DNA from: an uncultured cyanobacterium
Lineage (GTDB): Bacteria > Cyanobacteriota > Vampirovibrionia > Gastranaerophilales > Gastranaerophilaceae
Assembly (NCBI GenBank): GCA_945836835.1
Contig: CAMAML010000081.1
Coordinates: forward strand, 1 to 6,170
Length of the DNA stretch: 6,170 nt
Direction of reading: 5' to 3'
Of the stretch, positions 1-5,040 are shown in pieces. The translations under genes were made by a program, and so were the position numbers. Within the stretch, counting starts at the first letter, position 1, and each line of letters starts with the position of its first letter. Under the pieces are notes generated by a model that saw only the letters and a program-made list of their open reading frames with translations, made no database searches and had not been told where the DNA came from.

Positions 1-161
1 AGCGTCCTCAGAGACGGAAAACAGTTTCCGCCCTCAATATAGGCAATTTGTCGTTGGTCCATGCAGATTTTTTCCCCGAGAGAAAACTGCGTCAGCCCCT
101 TTTGTTTCCTGAGTTGCTTAATCCTTAACCCTACAAGTTTTTTTATAGTTATTTCGTCCAT
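1..161 (-). CDS. XRE-family helix-turn-helix regulator, partial (C-terminal part outside window)
   Basis: The minus strand from an ATG at 159-161 stays open for 53 codons to the window edge. It encodes an N-terminus reading MDEITIKKLVGLRIKQLRKQ followed by KGLTQFSLGEKI, then QRQIAYIEGGNCFPSLRTL. This is the classic Cro/C1-type (XRE, HTH_3) layout: a basic first helix with LR-x-x-R/K, the LTQ-x-x-L/S-x-x turn, the recognition helix, and the I-E-x-G segment closing the fold. Family members bind operator DNA as dimers and are usually repressors, often of their own or adjacent genes. A GGCGG-type ribosome-binding sequence lies 4-5 nt before the ATG. The remainder, including any dimerisation or sensory domain, is not visible, so the target and ligand are unknown. 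It is too short in this window to have been listed as a long ORF, but the domain match is clear. It is transcribed divergently from the pilin-like gene, which makes that promoter a plausible target (inference). Confidence 0.85.
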   Translation of the reverse strand, partial: MDEITIKKLVGLRIKQLRKQKGLTQFSLGEKICMDQRQIAYIEGGNCFPSLRT

Positions 162-178
162 AATACCGCCTTTTTCTA

Positions 179-184
179 ATTATA
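179..184 (-). promoter_or_regulatory. Possible -10 box for the XRE regulator gene
   Basis: A perfect TATAAT lies on the minus strand 17 nt before the regulator's ATG. Initiation about 7 nt downstream would give a very short leader that still includes the GGCGG ribosome-binding sequence. No good -35 hexamer sits at 16-18 bp. TTGTAA at 196-201 is only 11 bp away, so the promoter may be weak or activator-dependent, or the match may be chance in AT-rich DNA. Confidence 0.4.
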
Positions 185-185
185 A

Positions 186-199
186 GTAAATAAATTTAC
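186..199. repeat. Perfect inverted repeat, candidate operator between the divergent genes
   Basis: GTAAAT-AA-ATTTAC forms two perfect 6-bp arms around a 2-bp centre. It lies immediately upstream of the regulator's TATAAT and about 20 bp upstream of the pilin gene's -35 box. Operators for dimeric XRE proteins typically have this size and symmetry, so autoregulation is plausible. The sequence is AT-rich, so chance symmetry cannot be excluded. Confidence 0.4.
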
Positions 200-219
200 A
201 ATAAAAACGAAATGCAAAC

Positions 220-248
220 TTGTATTTAGTAAAATAATATGATATAAT
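220..248 (+). promoter_or_regulatory. Extended -10 promoter of the pilin-like gene
   Basis: The -35 box TTGTAT (220-225) is followed after exactly 17 bp by a perfect TATAAT (243-248), preceded by TGA (240-242), which is an extended -10 element. Expected initiation near 255 gives a leader of about 35 nt before the ATG at 290. Spacing and hexamers fit a housekeeping sigma-70 (SigA/RpoD-type) promoter. Confidence 0.75.
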
Positions 249-275
249 GATGTATATAGACAAGGAAGTATAAAG

Positions 276-281
276 AAGGAG
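276..281 (+). promoter_or_regulatory. Ribosome-binding site of the pilin-like gene
   Basis: AAGGAG ends 8 nt before the ATG at 290. This supports that start, which also gives a short basic leader of the length expected for a prepilin. Confidence 0.8.
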
Positions 282-289
282 TTCTACTT

Positions 290-1033
290 ATGAATAAAAA
301 ATTTAAACAACTTAACGCTTTCACTCTTGCCGAAGTGTTAATTACGCTCGGTATCATCGGTGTTGTGGCGGCGGTGACTATGCCGACGTTAATTCAGAAC
401 TATAAAAAACATGTTGTGGAAACAAGGCTTGCAAAATTTTATACTACAATGAATCAGGCTATACAAATGTCCGAAACCGTCAATGGGGATAAAAAAGACT
501 GGGATACACTCGGCAGTGGTTTTGAAACGGATGAAGAAGGAAATCCGGACTATACAAAATCAACAGCTATGGCTTGGTTTGATAAATATTTAAAGCCGTA
601 CCTGAAATATGCAAGAGTTGAAAGCTTTAACCTGCTAAATAGCACAGGGCAAGTTCATCTTTATTTTAACGACGGTAGTGTTCTTCTTTTCTCAGCTAGT
701 GGTTGGTCTTTTTTCCCGGATGCAAAAAAACTTAAAATAATCATCGATGAAAATGGTTTAAAGAATTTCTCAAGAGATAATTCGGGGACGGATTATTTTT
801 CATTTTCCTTCTTACCAAATAATTCTACCACAGTTGGAAAATATCATTACAACAAAGGTATTGAGCCATTTCTGGTAACATGGGACGGCTCATTGGATGG
901 GCAAAACGGATTAAAAACAAGTCAAAGGTATGGATGCAAAGAAGAACTTCCTCCTAACGGCAGAGCTTACTGTACCGCACTTATAATGCTAAACGGCTGG
1001 AAAATCCCGAAAGATTATCCGTTAAAATTTTAA
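290..1033 (+). CDS. Type IV pilin-like protein (prepilin-type N-terminal cleavage/methylation domain)
   Basis: The 247-residue protein begins with a short basic leader (residues 1-10, MNKKFKQLNA) followed by FTLAEVLITLGIIGVVAAVT (11-30). This is the class III signal of type IV pilins and type II secretion pseudopilins: prepilin peptidase would cut between A10 and F11, E15 is the +5 glutamate needed for assembly, and 11-30 is the hydrophobic spine helix. The residue before the cut is Ala rather than the usual Gly. The helix continues to about residue 60. The globular part carries YFNDGS (125-130), a D-E-N-G-x-K...N-x-G-x-D-x-F stretch (153-170), and a C-terminal block with C216 and C228, perhaps a disulfide, ending CTALIMLNGWKIPKDYP. 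The same block recurs, as I recall, in large pilin-like families of Gastranaerophilales. It has its own promoter and stands alone, without pilus assembly genes nearby. It may be a minor pilin, a pseudopilin or an adhesive or DNA-binding surface fibre subunit; the sequence does not decide. Confidence 0.88.
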   Translation: MNKKFKQLNAFTLAEVLITLGIIGVVAAVTMPTLIQNYKKHVVETRLAKFYTTMNQAIQMSETVNGDKKDWDTLGSGFETDEEGNPDYTKSTAMAWFDKYLKPYLKYARVESFNLLNSTGQVHLYFNDGSVLLFSASGWSFFPDAKKLKIIIDENGLKNFSRDNSGTDYFSFSFLPNNSTTVGKYHYNKGIEPFLVTWDGSLDGQNGLKTSQRYGCKEELPPNGRAYCTALIMLNGWKIPKDYPLKF

Positions 1034-1065
1034 CGGCATAAGTATTTTTATATATAAACTAAAAA

Positions 1066-1092
1066 AGGGCGACCCAAAAAGTCGCCCTCTTT
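1066..1092. terminator. Bidirectional intrinsic terminator between the pilin-like gene and rplL
   Basis: AGGGCGAC (1066-1073) and GTCGCCCT (1081-1088) form a perfect 8-bp GC-rich stem with a 7-nt loop. On the minus strand the stem is followed by a run of T's (complement of the A's at 1061-1066), making a strong terminator for the rplJ-rplL transcript, 26 nt after the rplL stop. On the plus strand it is followed by the less perfect CTTTAAT and would end the pilin transcript. This is the only terminator in the convergent gap. Confidence 0.88.
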
Positions 1093-1114
1093 AATCCTTT
1101 GAACAAAGTTCAAA

Positions 1115-1489
1115 CTACTTGATTTCAACGGTTGCACCGGCTGCTTCAAGTTGTTTCTTGATAGCTTCAGCGTCTTCTTTCTTAACGCCTTCTTTAACAG
1201 CCTTAGGAGCGTTGTCAACCAAATCTTTAGCTTCTTTCAAGCCAAGACCGGTGATAGCACGAACTTCTTTCAAGACAGCAATCTTGTTAGCACCTGCAGA
1301 TGCCAAGATTACGTTAACTTCGGTTGCTTCGTCAGCTGCCGGAGCTGCTGCTGCCGCAGGAGCTGCTGCTACTGCTACAGGTGCTGCTGCAGATACGCCG
1401 AATTTTTCTTCCATAGCTTTTACCAATTCAGCTGCTTCCAACAAAGTCAACTTTTCGATAGATTCCAAAATAGTTTCTACATTACTCAT
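1115..1489 (-). CDS. rplL: Large ribosomal subunit protein bL12 (L7/L12)
   Basis: This is the 124-residue stalk protein, present as dimers on L10 in the 50S subunit, that recruits and activates the translational GTPases (IF2, EF-Tu, EF-G, RF3). The N-terminal dimerisation and L10-binding domain (about 1-32) reads [26 protein letters not shown]. An Ala/Pro-rich flexible hinge spans about 33-53. The globular factor-binding domain (57-124) contains the family signature [20 protein letters not shown] and then [10 protein letters not shown] and VKEGV. Length is normal for the family. The strand before the signature reads TEVNVIL where many homologues have TEF-x-V-x-L, a mild change. Start choice is fixed by AAAGGAG ending 8 nt before the ATG. 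It lies 108 nt downstream of rplJ in the same direction and ends just before a strong terminator. High expression relative to L10 would be expected because the stalk holds several copies; the strong ribosome-binding site fits that. Confidence 0.98.
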   Translation of the reverse strand: MSNVETILESIEKLTLLEAAELVKAMEEKFGVSAAAPVAVAAAPAAAAAPAADEATEVNVILASAGANKIAVLKEVRAITGLGLKEAKDLVDNAPKAVKEGVKKEDAEAIKKQLEAAGATVEIK

Positions 1490-1535
1490 TATTATTTCTC
1501 CTTTAATTTATTTTTGAGTTTTACTTGTACGTTGT

Positions 1536-1558
1536 GTAAAATCCTTGAAGAATTTTAC
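1536..1558 (-). other. Stem-loop in the rplJ-rplL intercistronic RNA
   Basis: On the transcribed (minus) strand GTAAAATTC pairs with GGATTTTAC, giving 9 pairs including one U-G, around a 5-nt loop TTCAA. No U-run follows, so it is not a standard intrinsic terminator. It lies about 45 nt before rplL's start and could be a processing, stabilising or translation-tuning element (inference). A second, weaker 4-bp hairpin (CCGA/TCGG) lies upstream, closer to the rplJ stop. Confidence 0.5.
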
Positions 1559-1597
1559 GATATTTGCCGACACAAAATCGGACTTACGCCGCTAAAA

Positions 1598-2122
1598 TTA
1601 AGCAGCTTCTTTTTGATCTCTGACAGCTGCCATTGCTCTCGTAAGAGACGACATAACCGCATTGACCGCAAGCGTAATACCTGTTGCAGGTGAGTTGATA
1701 GAACCGAGCATTTTTGCAAAAAGTTCGTCTTTTGAAGGCATATTTGCCAACGCTTTTGCCTCGTCTGCCGACAAGAGCTTGCCTTCCAATACCGCTCCAA
1801 GGATTTCGCCTTTTTTGGATTTTTTGATAAATTCCGATACAACTTTGGCAGGGCTGACCTGATCTTCGTAACCAAAAGCAATAGCCGTCGGTCCTTTGAG
1901 CAAGTCGCTTATTACTTCGTATTCGGTACCTTTTACGGCAATTTTTGCCAAGGTATTTTTGGTTACCATGTAGTCGCCACCCTGCTTTTGAAGTTCTCTT
2001 CTCAGGTTGGTGATTTCTTCCACGGTGTAACCTTTATACTCGGTAAGAACCGCTACTTGAGCCTTTTCAACTTTTGCCTTAATTGCATCTATTTTTTCTG
2101 ATTTAAATGCTTTTGTTGCCAT
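1598..2122 (-). CDS. rplJ: Large ribosomal subunit protein uL10 (L10)
   Basis: L10 anchors the L7/L12 dimers to the 23S rRNA stalk base and, as the L10-L12 complex, typically represses its own mRNA. The 174-residue product has the expected family blocks: N-terminal rRNA-binding domain with LTEYKGYTVEEITNLRRELQ (26-45) and DYMVTKNTLAKIA (50-62); LKGPTAIAFGYED (75-87); SPAKVVSEFI (90-99); LPSKDEL-like NMPSKDELFAKMLGSINSPATGI (127-149); and a C-terminal helix (about 150-170) that binds L12. The start was set at the ATG at 2120-2122 because AAAAGGAG lies 5 nt before it and MATKAFKSEK is a typical L10 N-terminus. The frame is open further upstream to a TTG at 2203, but that 27-residue extension (QIFYIQAQPKVD...) resembles no L10 sequence and comes from the structured leader. 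Length is normal. It is followed by rplL and preceded by a dedicated promoter. Confidence 0.97.
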   Translation of the reverse strand: MATKAFKSEKIDAIKAKVEKAQVAVLTEYKGYTVEEITNLRRELQKQGGDYMVTKNTLAKIAVKGTEYEVISDLLKGPTAIAFGYEDQVSPAKVVSEFIKKSKKGEILGAVLEGKLLSADEAKALANMPSKDELFAKMLGSINSPATGITLAVNAVMSSLTRAMAAVRDQKEAA

Positions 2123-2341
2123 TTTTGCTCCTTTTAATGTAACAATCCCGATAATTTCGGGGGTATCGACCTTTGGTTGTGCCTGAATATAAAAAATTTG
2201 CAATCCTTATATTCAGAACCGCAAAAATCACACTTACGCTTAAACTTATTTTATAACAAATTTAATTTCGACTTGTGTAACCTCTATTAGCTATCGTAAA
2301 GATAATTAACAACTTGCGTTGACTAATTGTCTGCGGTTTAC
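2123..2341 (-). ncRNA. rplJ untranslated leader, candidate L10 autoregulatory leader
   Basis: Between the predicted transcription start (about 2341) and the rplJ ATG lies a leader of about 220 nt without a credible gene. Its clearest element is a hairpin in which CTGAATATAA pairs perfectly with TTATATTCAG (2207-2216 with 2183-2192, 10 bp, 14-nt loop). This is extended by an outer GGTT/AACC helix (2217-2220 with 2175-2178), with an unpaired GCAC (2179-2182) on one side only: an asymmetric internal bulge next to two helices. The segment AACCAAAGGTC follows (2168-2178). A small CCCGA/TCGGG hairpin (2147-2161) sits just upstream of the ribosome-binding site. Many bacteria carry an L10-binding leader (Rfam L10_leader) with an asymmetric, kink-turn-type junction in this position, by which L10-L12 represses translation or transcription. 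Location and architecture fit, but I cannot score the covariance model. Confidence 0.6.
2128..2135 (-). promoter_or_regulatory. Ribosome-binding site deciding the rplJ start
   Basis: AAAAGGAG on the minus strand ends 5 nt before the ATG at 2122. It rules in the 174-residue L10 over the longer TTG-initiated reading. Confidence 0.85.
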
Positions 2342-2347
2342 GAGTTA

Positions 2348-2376
2348 ATTATAGCAAAAACATGAAAAAAAATCAA
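2348..2376 (-). promoter_or_regulatory. Promoter of the rplJ-rplL unit
   Basis: On the minus strand TTGATT (2371-2376) and a perfect TATAAT (2348-2353) are separated by exactly 17 bp. TGC directly precedes the -10 box, giving an extended -10. The near-consensus quality fits a highly expressed ribosomal protein operon. It lies entirely in the gap after the membrane-protein gene, so rplJL need not depend on read-through from the pan genes. Confidence 0.85.
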
Positions 2377-2384
2377 CAGCTGTC
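2364..2384 (-). terminator. Possible weak terminator of the yvcK-panBC-membrane protein unit
   Basis: Directly after the stop codon, the minus strand reads CGAC-AGCT-GTTG, a 4-bp stem with one G-U pair and a 4-nt loop, followed by A and eight T's (2365-2372). The U-run is good but the stem is short, so termination would be inefficient. The U-run overlaps the -35 box and spacer of the rplJ promoter. Confidence 0.3.
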
Positions 2385-2385
2385 G

Positions 2386-3324
2386 TTAACGTTTCTTAAC
2401 CAATGCCCAAACGGTCTCCATATGCCCTTCGATGTCATATTTACCGTTGATGTTGACTTCATAGAAATTATTTTTTGAAACAACATAACGACCTCTGACG
2501 TTGCCGAAACATAAAATCTGCCCCGGATAATTCAGCCCGAACAGAGGGGACACTTCCGTGTAGAGTTGCTTAGGCGTAATATCGGAAGAGCCTGTATTCA
2601 CGGCAATCTTTGCTTTTACAAGAATTTTTTCCTGCTTAAACTTGCGGATTAATTCATCCAATTTTTCCTGAATAACAACCAAAACTCTGTCCAGCTCGTC
2701 AAAATTTGTTGAATAGATGATAAGTACATCCTTGTCTTTTGAAAAAGTTACGTCGGAAATGGACTTTATGGAATCAAAATAGTCGGACAATACCCGCTGC
2801 TTCATTTCCATCATTTTTTCGGAGGTTATCATGGAAGCCTTGACAGGATCGTTCAAAATTGATTTAATCTTAATTTGAACGGCAATAACAAAAGAGTTCA
2901 TCTTTAATGTCGTTTCCAAGAGTTCTTGTTGCAGTTCCTTGTTAAAGTTTTCTTCCTCTTCGATACGCTCCTGCTCAAAACGATTTTCCAACGCTTCAAA
3001 AACTTTTTTATCAACTTCTTTTAACTGATAGCAAACGTACACGAGAAAAATGCAAACGAGGACGAACAACGCGAGTTCACCCGGAACCTGTGGTTGGGAA
3101 GACTGTATATTCGGACCGAAGAAAAACACCATCAACGATTTTATAATCGGGATAAGACCGTTCAAAAGTGCAATACCTTTTCCCCCGATTAAGAGCAAAA
3201 ACAGATGTAAGGATACAAAAAGTATCATCACAACCAGCACGATTTGTACAAAAATCAGGGACTGTGACGCAATATGCAAACCTTTTAAAAACTTATCCTG
3301 AGCTTTTCTTGTCTTGAATAACAT
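2386..3324 (-). CDS. Membrane protein with a degenerate class III cyclase-like C-terminal domain (function unknown)
   Basis: I do not recognise this 312-residue protein as a named family. Visible parts: a basic N-terminus; a strong hydrophobic helix at about 21-47; a weaker one at about 51-70; a third at about 83-99; then a highly charged helix (101-140, rich in E and K, likely coiled coil) leading into a soluble domain. That domain (about 142-312) resembles the class III adenylate/guanylate cyclase fold: KAKIAVNTG (237-245) matches the family's V-x-I-G-I-x-T-G strand, YPGQIL (266-271) matches the A-G-x-I-L-x-S segment, and GKYDIEGHMETVWALV (294-309) matches the closing G-x-x-x-L-K-G-x-x-E-P-V-x-V-Y motif. 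The metal-binding aspartates are not found: the first-strand region reads VQIKIK (149-154) and the second site DKDVLIIY (197-204). Catalysis is therefore unlikely; a sensory or scaffolding role is possible. The start follows a GAGG-type ribosome-binding sequence overlapping the panC stop, 8 bp upstream, so it is translationally linked to panC. The cyclase resemblance is my reading, made without an alignment. Confidence 0.7.
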   Translation of the reverse strand: MLFKTRKAQDKFLKGLHIASQSLIFVQIVLVVMILFVSLHLFLLLIGGKGIALLNGLIPIIKSLMVFFFGPNIQSSQPQVPGELALFVLVCIFLVYVCYQLKEVDKKVFEALENRFEQERIEEEENFNKELQQELLETTLKMNSFVIAVQIKIKSILNDPVKASMITSEKMMEMKQRVLSDYFDSIKSISDVTFSKDKDVLIIYSTNFDELDRVLVVIQEKLDELIRKFKQEKILVKAKIAVNTGSSDITPKQLYTEVSPLFGLNYPGQILCFGNVRGRYVVSKNNFYEVNINGKYDIEGHMETVWALVKKR

Positions 3325-3332
3325 AACACCTC

Positions 3333-4187
3333 TTATTTTAACTCTATATTGTCTATCAACCTTACATTTTCTACTTTTGCTGCAACGAACACAACCGTGT
3401 TGTCGTCCGCAACCTCTTTAGCCTCAAGGGTTACCCCGTCCCGAAACTCCAGATATTCCAAGGAATGCTTTTCGTTCAGAAAAGAAAACGCCGTTTCCGC
3501 TAAAGCTCTCACATCTTTTATGCCTTTATTATAGCATACTTTTATATTTAATAAAAGCCTTGAGAGGGCAAGTGCATCTTTTTTCCCTTCTTCGGACAGG
3601 TATTTGTTCCTCGAACTGAGTGCCAAACCTTCCGTATTCCTGACTATCGGGCAAGAAATAATTTGCACCGGAATATTCAAATCCTTAACCATTTTTTTAA
3701 GAATTATTAACTGCTGCATATCTTTTTTACCGAAAAACGCAAAATCCGGCTGAACGATATTGAACAACTTATTAACAACCGTACAGACCCCGTCAAAATG
3801 CCCGACACGTGACTTTCCGCAAAGTTTATCCGTATAAAAGTACGGCGGAATGACGTAGGTTAAAAAATCATTTGAAAGGATATGTCCTTCCCCGTACATT
3901 TCTTTAGGCGAAGGTGCAAAGACAATATCCGCCCCAATTTTATCGCAAAGAGTGCAATCTTCATCTAAGGTTCTGGGGTATTTGTCCAAATCTTCCCCCG
4001 GGCAGAACTGGATAGGGTTTACAAAAACAGAAACAACGGTTCTGTCGCATTTTTCAACACTTTTTTCGATAAGACTCCTGTGTCCGTCATGCAATGCACC
4101 CATTGTCGGCACAAGCCCGACTGTTAACCCTTCTTTTTTCCACTTCCTAACCTGTTCTCTTACTTCTTCTATCGTATGTAACAACAT
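3333..4187 (-). CDS. panC: Pantothenate synthetase (pantoate--beta-alanine ligase)
   Basis: This cytoplasmic enzyme condenses D-pantoate with beta-alanine, using ATP through a pantoyl-adenylate, to make pantothenate, the last step before CoA synthesis. The 284 residues match the usual family length. Key signatures: VPTMGALHDGH (26-36), whose H33-x-x-H36 is the nucleotidyltransferase HIGH-type motif; VFVNPIQF (54-61); CGKSRVGHFDGVCTVVNKLF (123-142); FFGKKDMQQL (151-160), the pantoate-binding block; and RNTEGLALSSRNKYLS (183-198), the KMSKS-equivalent with S-S-R-N. The segment SNDFLTYVIPPYFYTDKLCG (105-124) differs from the common E-V-P-x-L-x-x-x-L-C-G form. The start at 4187 has only a weak AAGAAG-type ribosome-binding sequence, but the protein N-terminus aligns with the family there, and an upstream GTG is out of frame. 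It follows panB by 33 bp, as in the common panBC pair. Confidence 0.97.
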   Translation of the reverse strand: MLLHTIEEVREQVRKWKKEGLTVGLVPTMGALHDGHRSLIEKSVEKCDRTVVSVFVNPIQFCPGEDLDKYPRTLDEDCTLCDKIGADIVFAPSPKEMYGEGHILSNDFLTYVIPPYFYTDKLCGKSRVGHFDGVCTVVNKLFNIVQPDFAFFGKKDMQQLIILKKMVKDLNIPVQIISCPIVRNTEGLALSSRNKYLSEEGKKDALALSRLLLNIKVCYNKGIKDVRALAETAFSFLNEKHSLEYLEFRDGVTLEAKEVADDNTVVFVAAKVENVRLIDNIELK

Positions 4188-4220
4188 TTTTTCACGCTTT
4201 CTTCTTCTTTATTATTTTTA

Positions 4221-5021
4221 TTAAAAAACTTCTTCCTCTGACGGAAACCGCCCCGTTTTAACGTCCTCGTCAAATCTTTTGGCACAATTCAGAATAAGTT
4301 CGCCCATGTCCCCGTATTTTCTTGCAAACTTCGGCTTAAACTCGGGGTATTTGCCGAACACGTCGTCACTTACAAGCACCTGTGCGTCACAAAACCGCCC
4401 CGCCCCGCACGAAATCGTCGGAATTGACAAGTTTCCCGTGATATACTTTCCGCAATCTTCGGGTACCATTTCCAACACAATCGAAAAAACTCCCGCCGCC
4501 TCTAACTTTTTAGCCTGAACTAAAATCAAATCTGCCGTTTCACGGGTCTTACCCTGAATTTTATACCCGCCAAATGCGTTTAAGAATTGCGGAGTAAAAC
4601 CTAAATGCCCCATAACGGGAATTCCTATTTGCACAAGCCTTTCAACAACCGAAATAATATAATCCGTCCCGCCCTCGATTTTTACGGCGTTTGCCCCTGC
4701 GGCAATCATCATACCGCAGTTTTTAACGGCGTCTTCAATAGAAGTATGATAGCTTAAAAACGGCATATCCGTTACCACAAGGGCATGTTCCACCCCTCGA
4801 GCGACCGCCGACGTAAAAATCTTCATCTCTTCCGCCGTAATCTTGTTTGTCGTGTCGTACCCCAGAGCAACCATCGCCAAGCTGTCCCCGATTAAGACCA
4901 CGTCAATCCCCGCCTTGTCGAGGTATTTTGCGGTGTAGCAGTCATAAGCCGTCAAAACGGAGAATTTCTCCCCATTTTCTTTATATTTTTGAAGAGTTTT
5001 TACGGTAATTTTTTTCGACAT
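4221..5021 (-). CDS. panB: 3-methyl-2-oxobutanoate hydroxymethyltransferase (ketopantoate hydroxymethyltransferase)
   Basis: This cytoplasmic enzyme transfers a hydroxymethyl group from 5,10-methylene-tetrahydrofolate to 2-oxoisovalerate, giving ketopantoate, the committed step to pantothenate and CoA. The 266-residue TIM-barrel protein has LTAYDCYTAKYLDKAGID (23-40), IGDSLAMVALGYD (44-56) with metal ligand D46, VVTDMPFLSY (82-91) with D85, VKIEGG (113-118), GHLGFTPQ (138-145), catalytic-type glutamate E184 in VLEMVP, and the late block CGAGRFCDAQVLVSDD (205-220). Nothing essential is missing. In many relatives the late block begins I-G-A-G; here it is C-G-A-G. GAGGAG lies 11 nt before the ATG, just after the upstream gene's TAG, and a closer AGG lies 3 nt before the ATG. 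It sits 19 bp after the yvcK-like gene and 33 bp before panC, consistent with one transcript. panD and panE are not in the window. Confidence 0.98.
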   Translation of the reverse strand: MSKKITVKTLQKYKENGEKFSVLTAYDCYTAKYLDKAGIDVVLIGDSLAMVALGYDTTNKITAEEMKIFTSAVARGVEHALVVTDMPFLSYHTSIEDAVKNCGMMIAAGANAVKIEGGTDYIISVVERLVQIGIPVMGHLGFTPQFLNAFGGYKIQGKTRETADLILVQAKKLEAAGVFSIVLEMVPEDCGKYITGNLSIPTISCGAGRFCDAQVLVSDDVFGKYPEFKPKFARKYGDMGELILNCAKRFDEDVKTGRFPSEEEVF

Positions 5022-5040
5022 AAACCTGAAAACTCCTCAA

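Noticed and set aside
1119..1693. Two long plus-strand reading frames (132 and 180 codons) across rplL and rplJ
   Set aside because: They are antisense to a certain ribosomal protein gene. One is Ala/Ser-rich because it mirrors the Ala-rich hinge of L7/L12, the other is an implausible Cys/Phe/Ser-rich sequence. No ribosome-binding site supports either.
1555..1881. 108-codon minus-strand frame overlapping rplJ
   Set aside because: It is an out-of-frame shadow of rplJ with no recognisable protein and no ribosome-binding site.
2147..2161. CCCGA/TCGGG hairpin as an attenuator terminator in the rplJ leader
   Set aside because: The stem is only 5 bp and is followed by ATTGTTACATT rather than a U-run, so it is kept only as part of the leader structure.
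2123..2203. N-terminal extension of L10 from a TTG start
   Set aside because: The extra 27 residues match no L10 sequence and derive from leader hairpin DNA. The ATG at 2122 has a strong AAAAGGAG.
2362..2478. Short plus-strand ORF starting ATGAAAAAAAATCAA
   Set aside because: About 38 codons, no ribosome-binding site, and it runs antisense into the membrane-protein gene.
3050..3301. Plus-strand reading frames antisense to the membrane protein, panC, panB and yvcK (for example 3050-3301, 3349-3534, 3952-4224, 4279-4518, 5065-5256)
   Set aside because: All lie inside well-supported minus-strand genes, lack ribosome-binding sites and show no recognisable domains.
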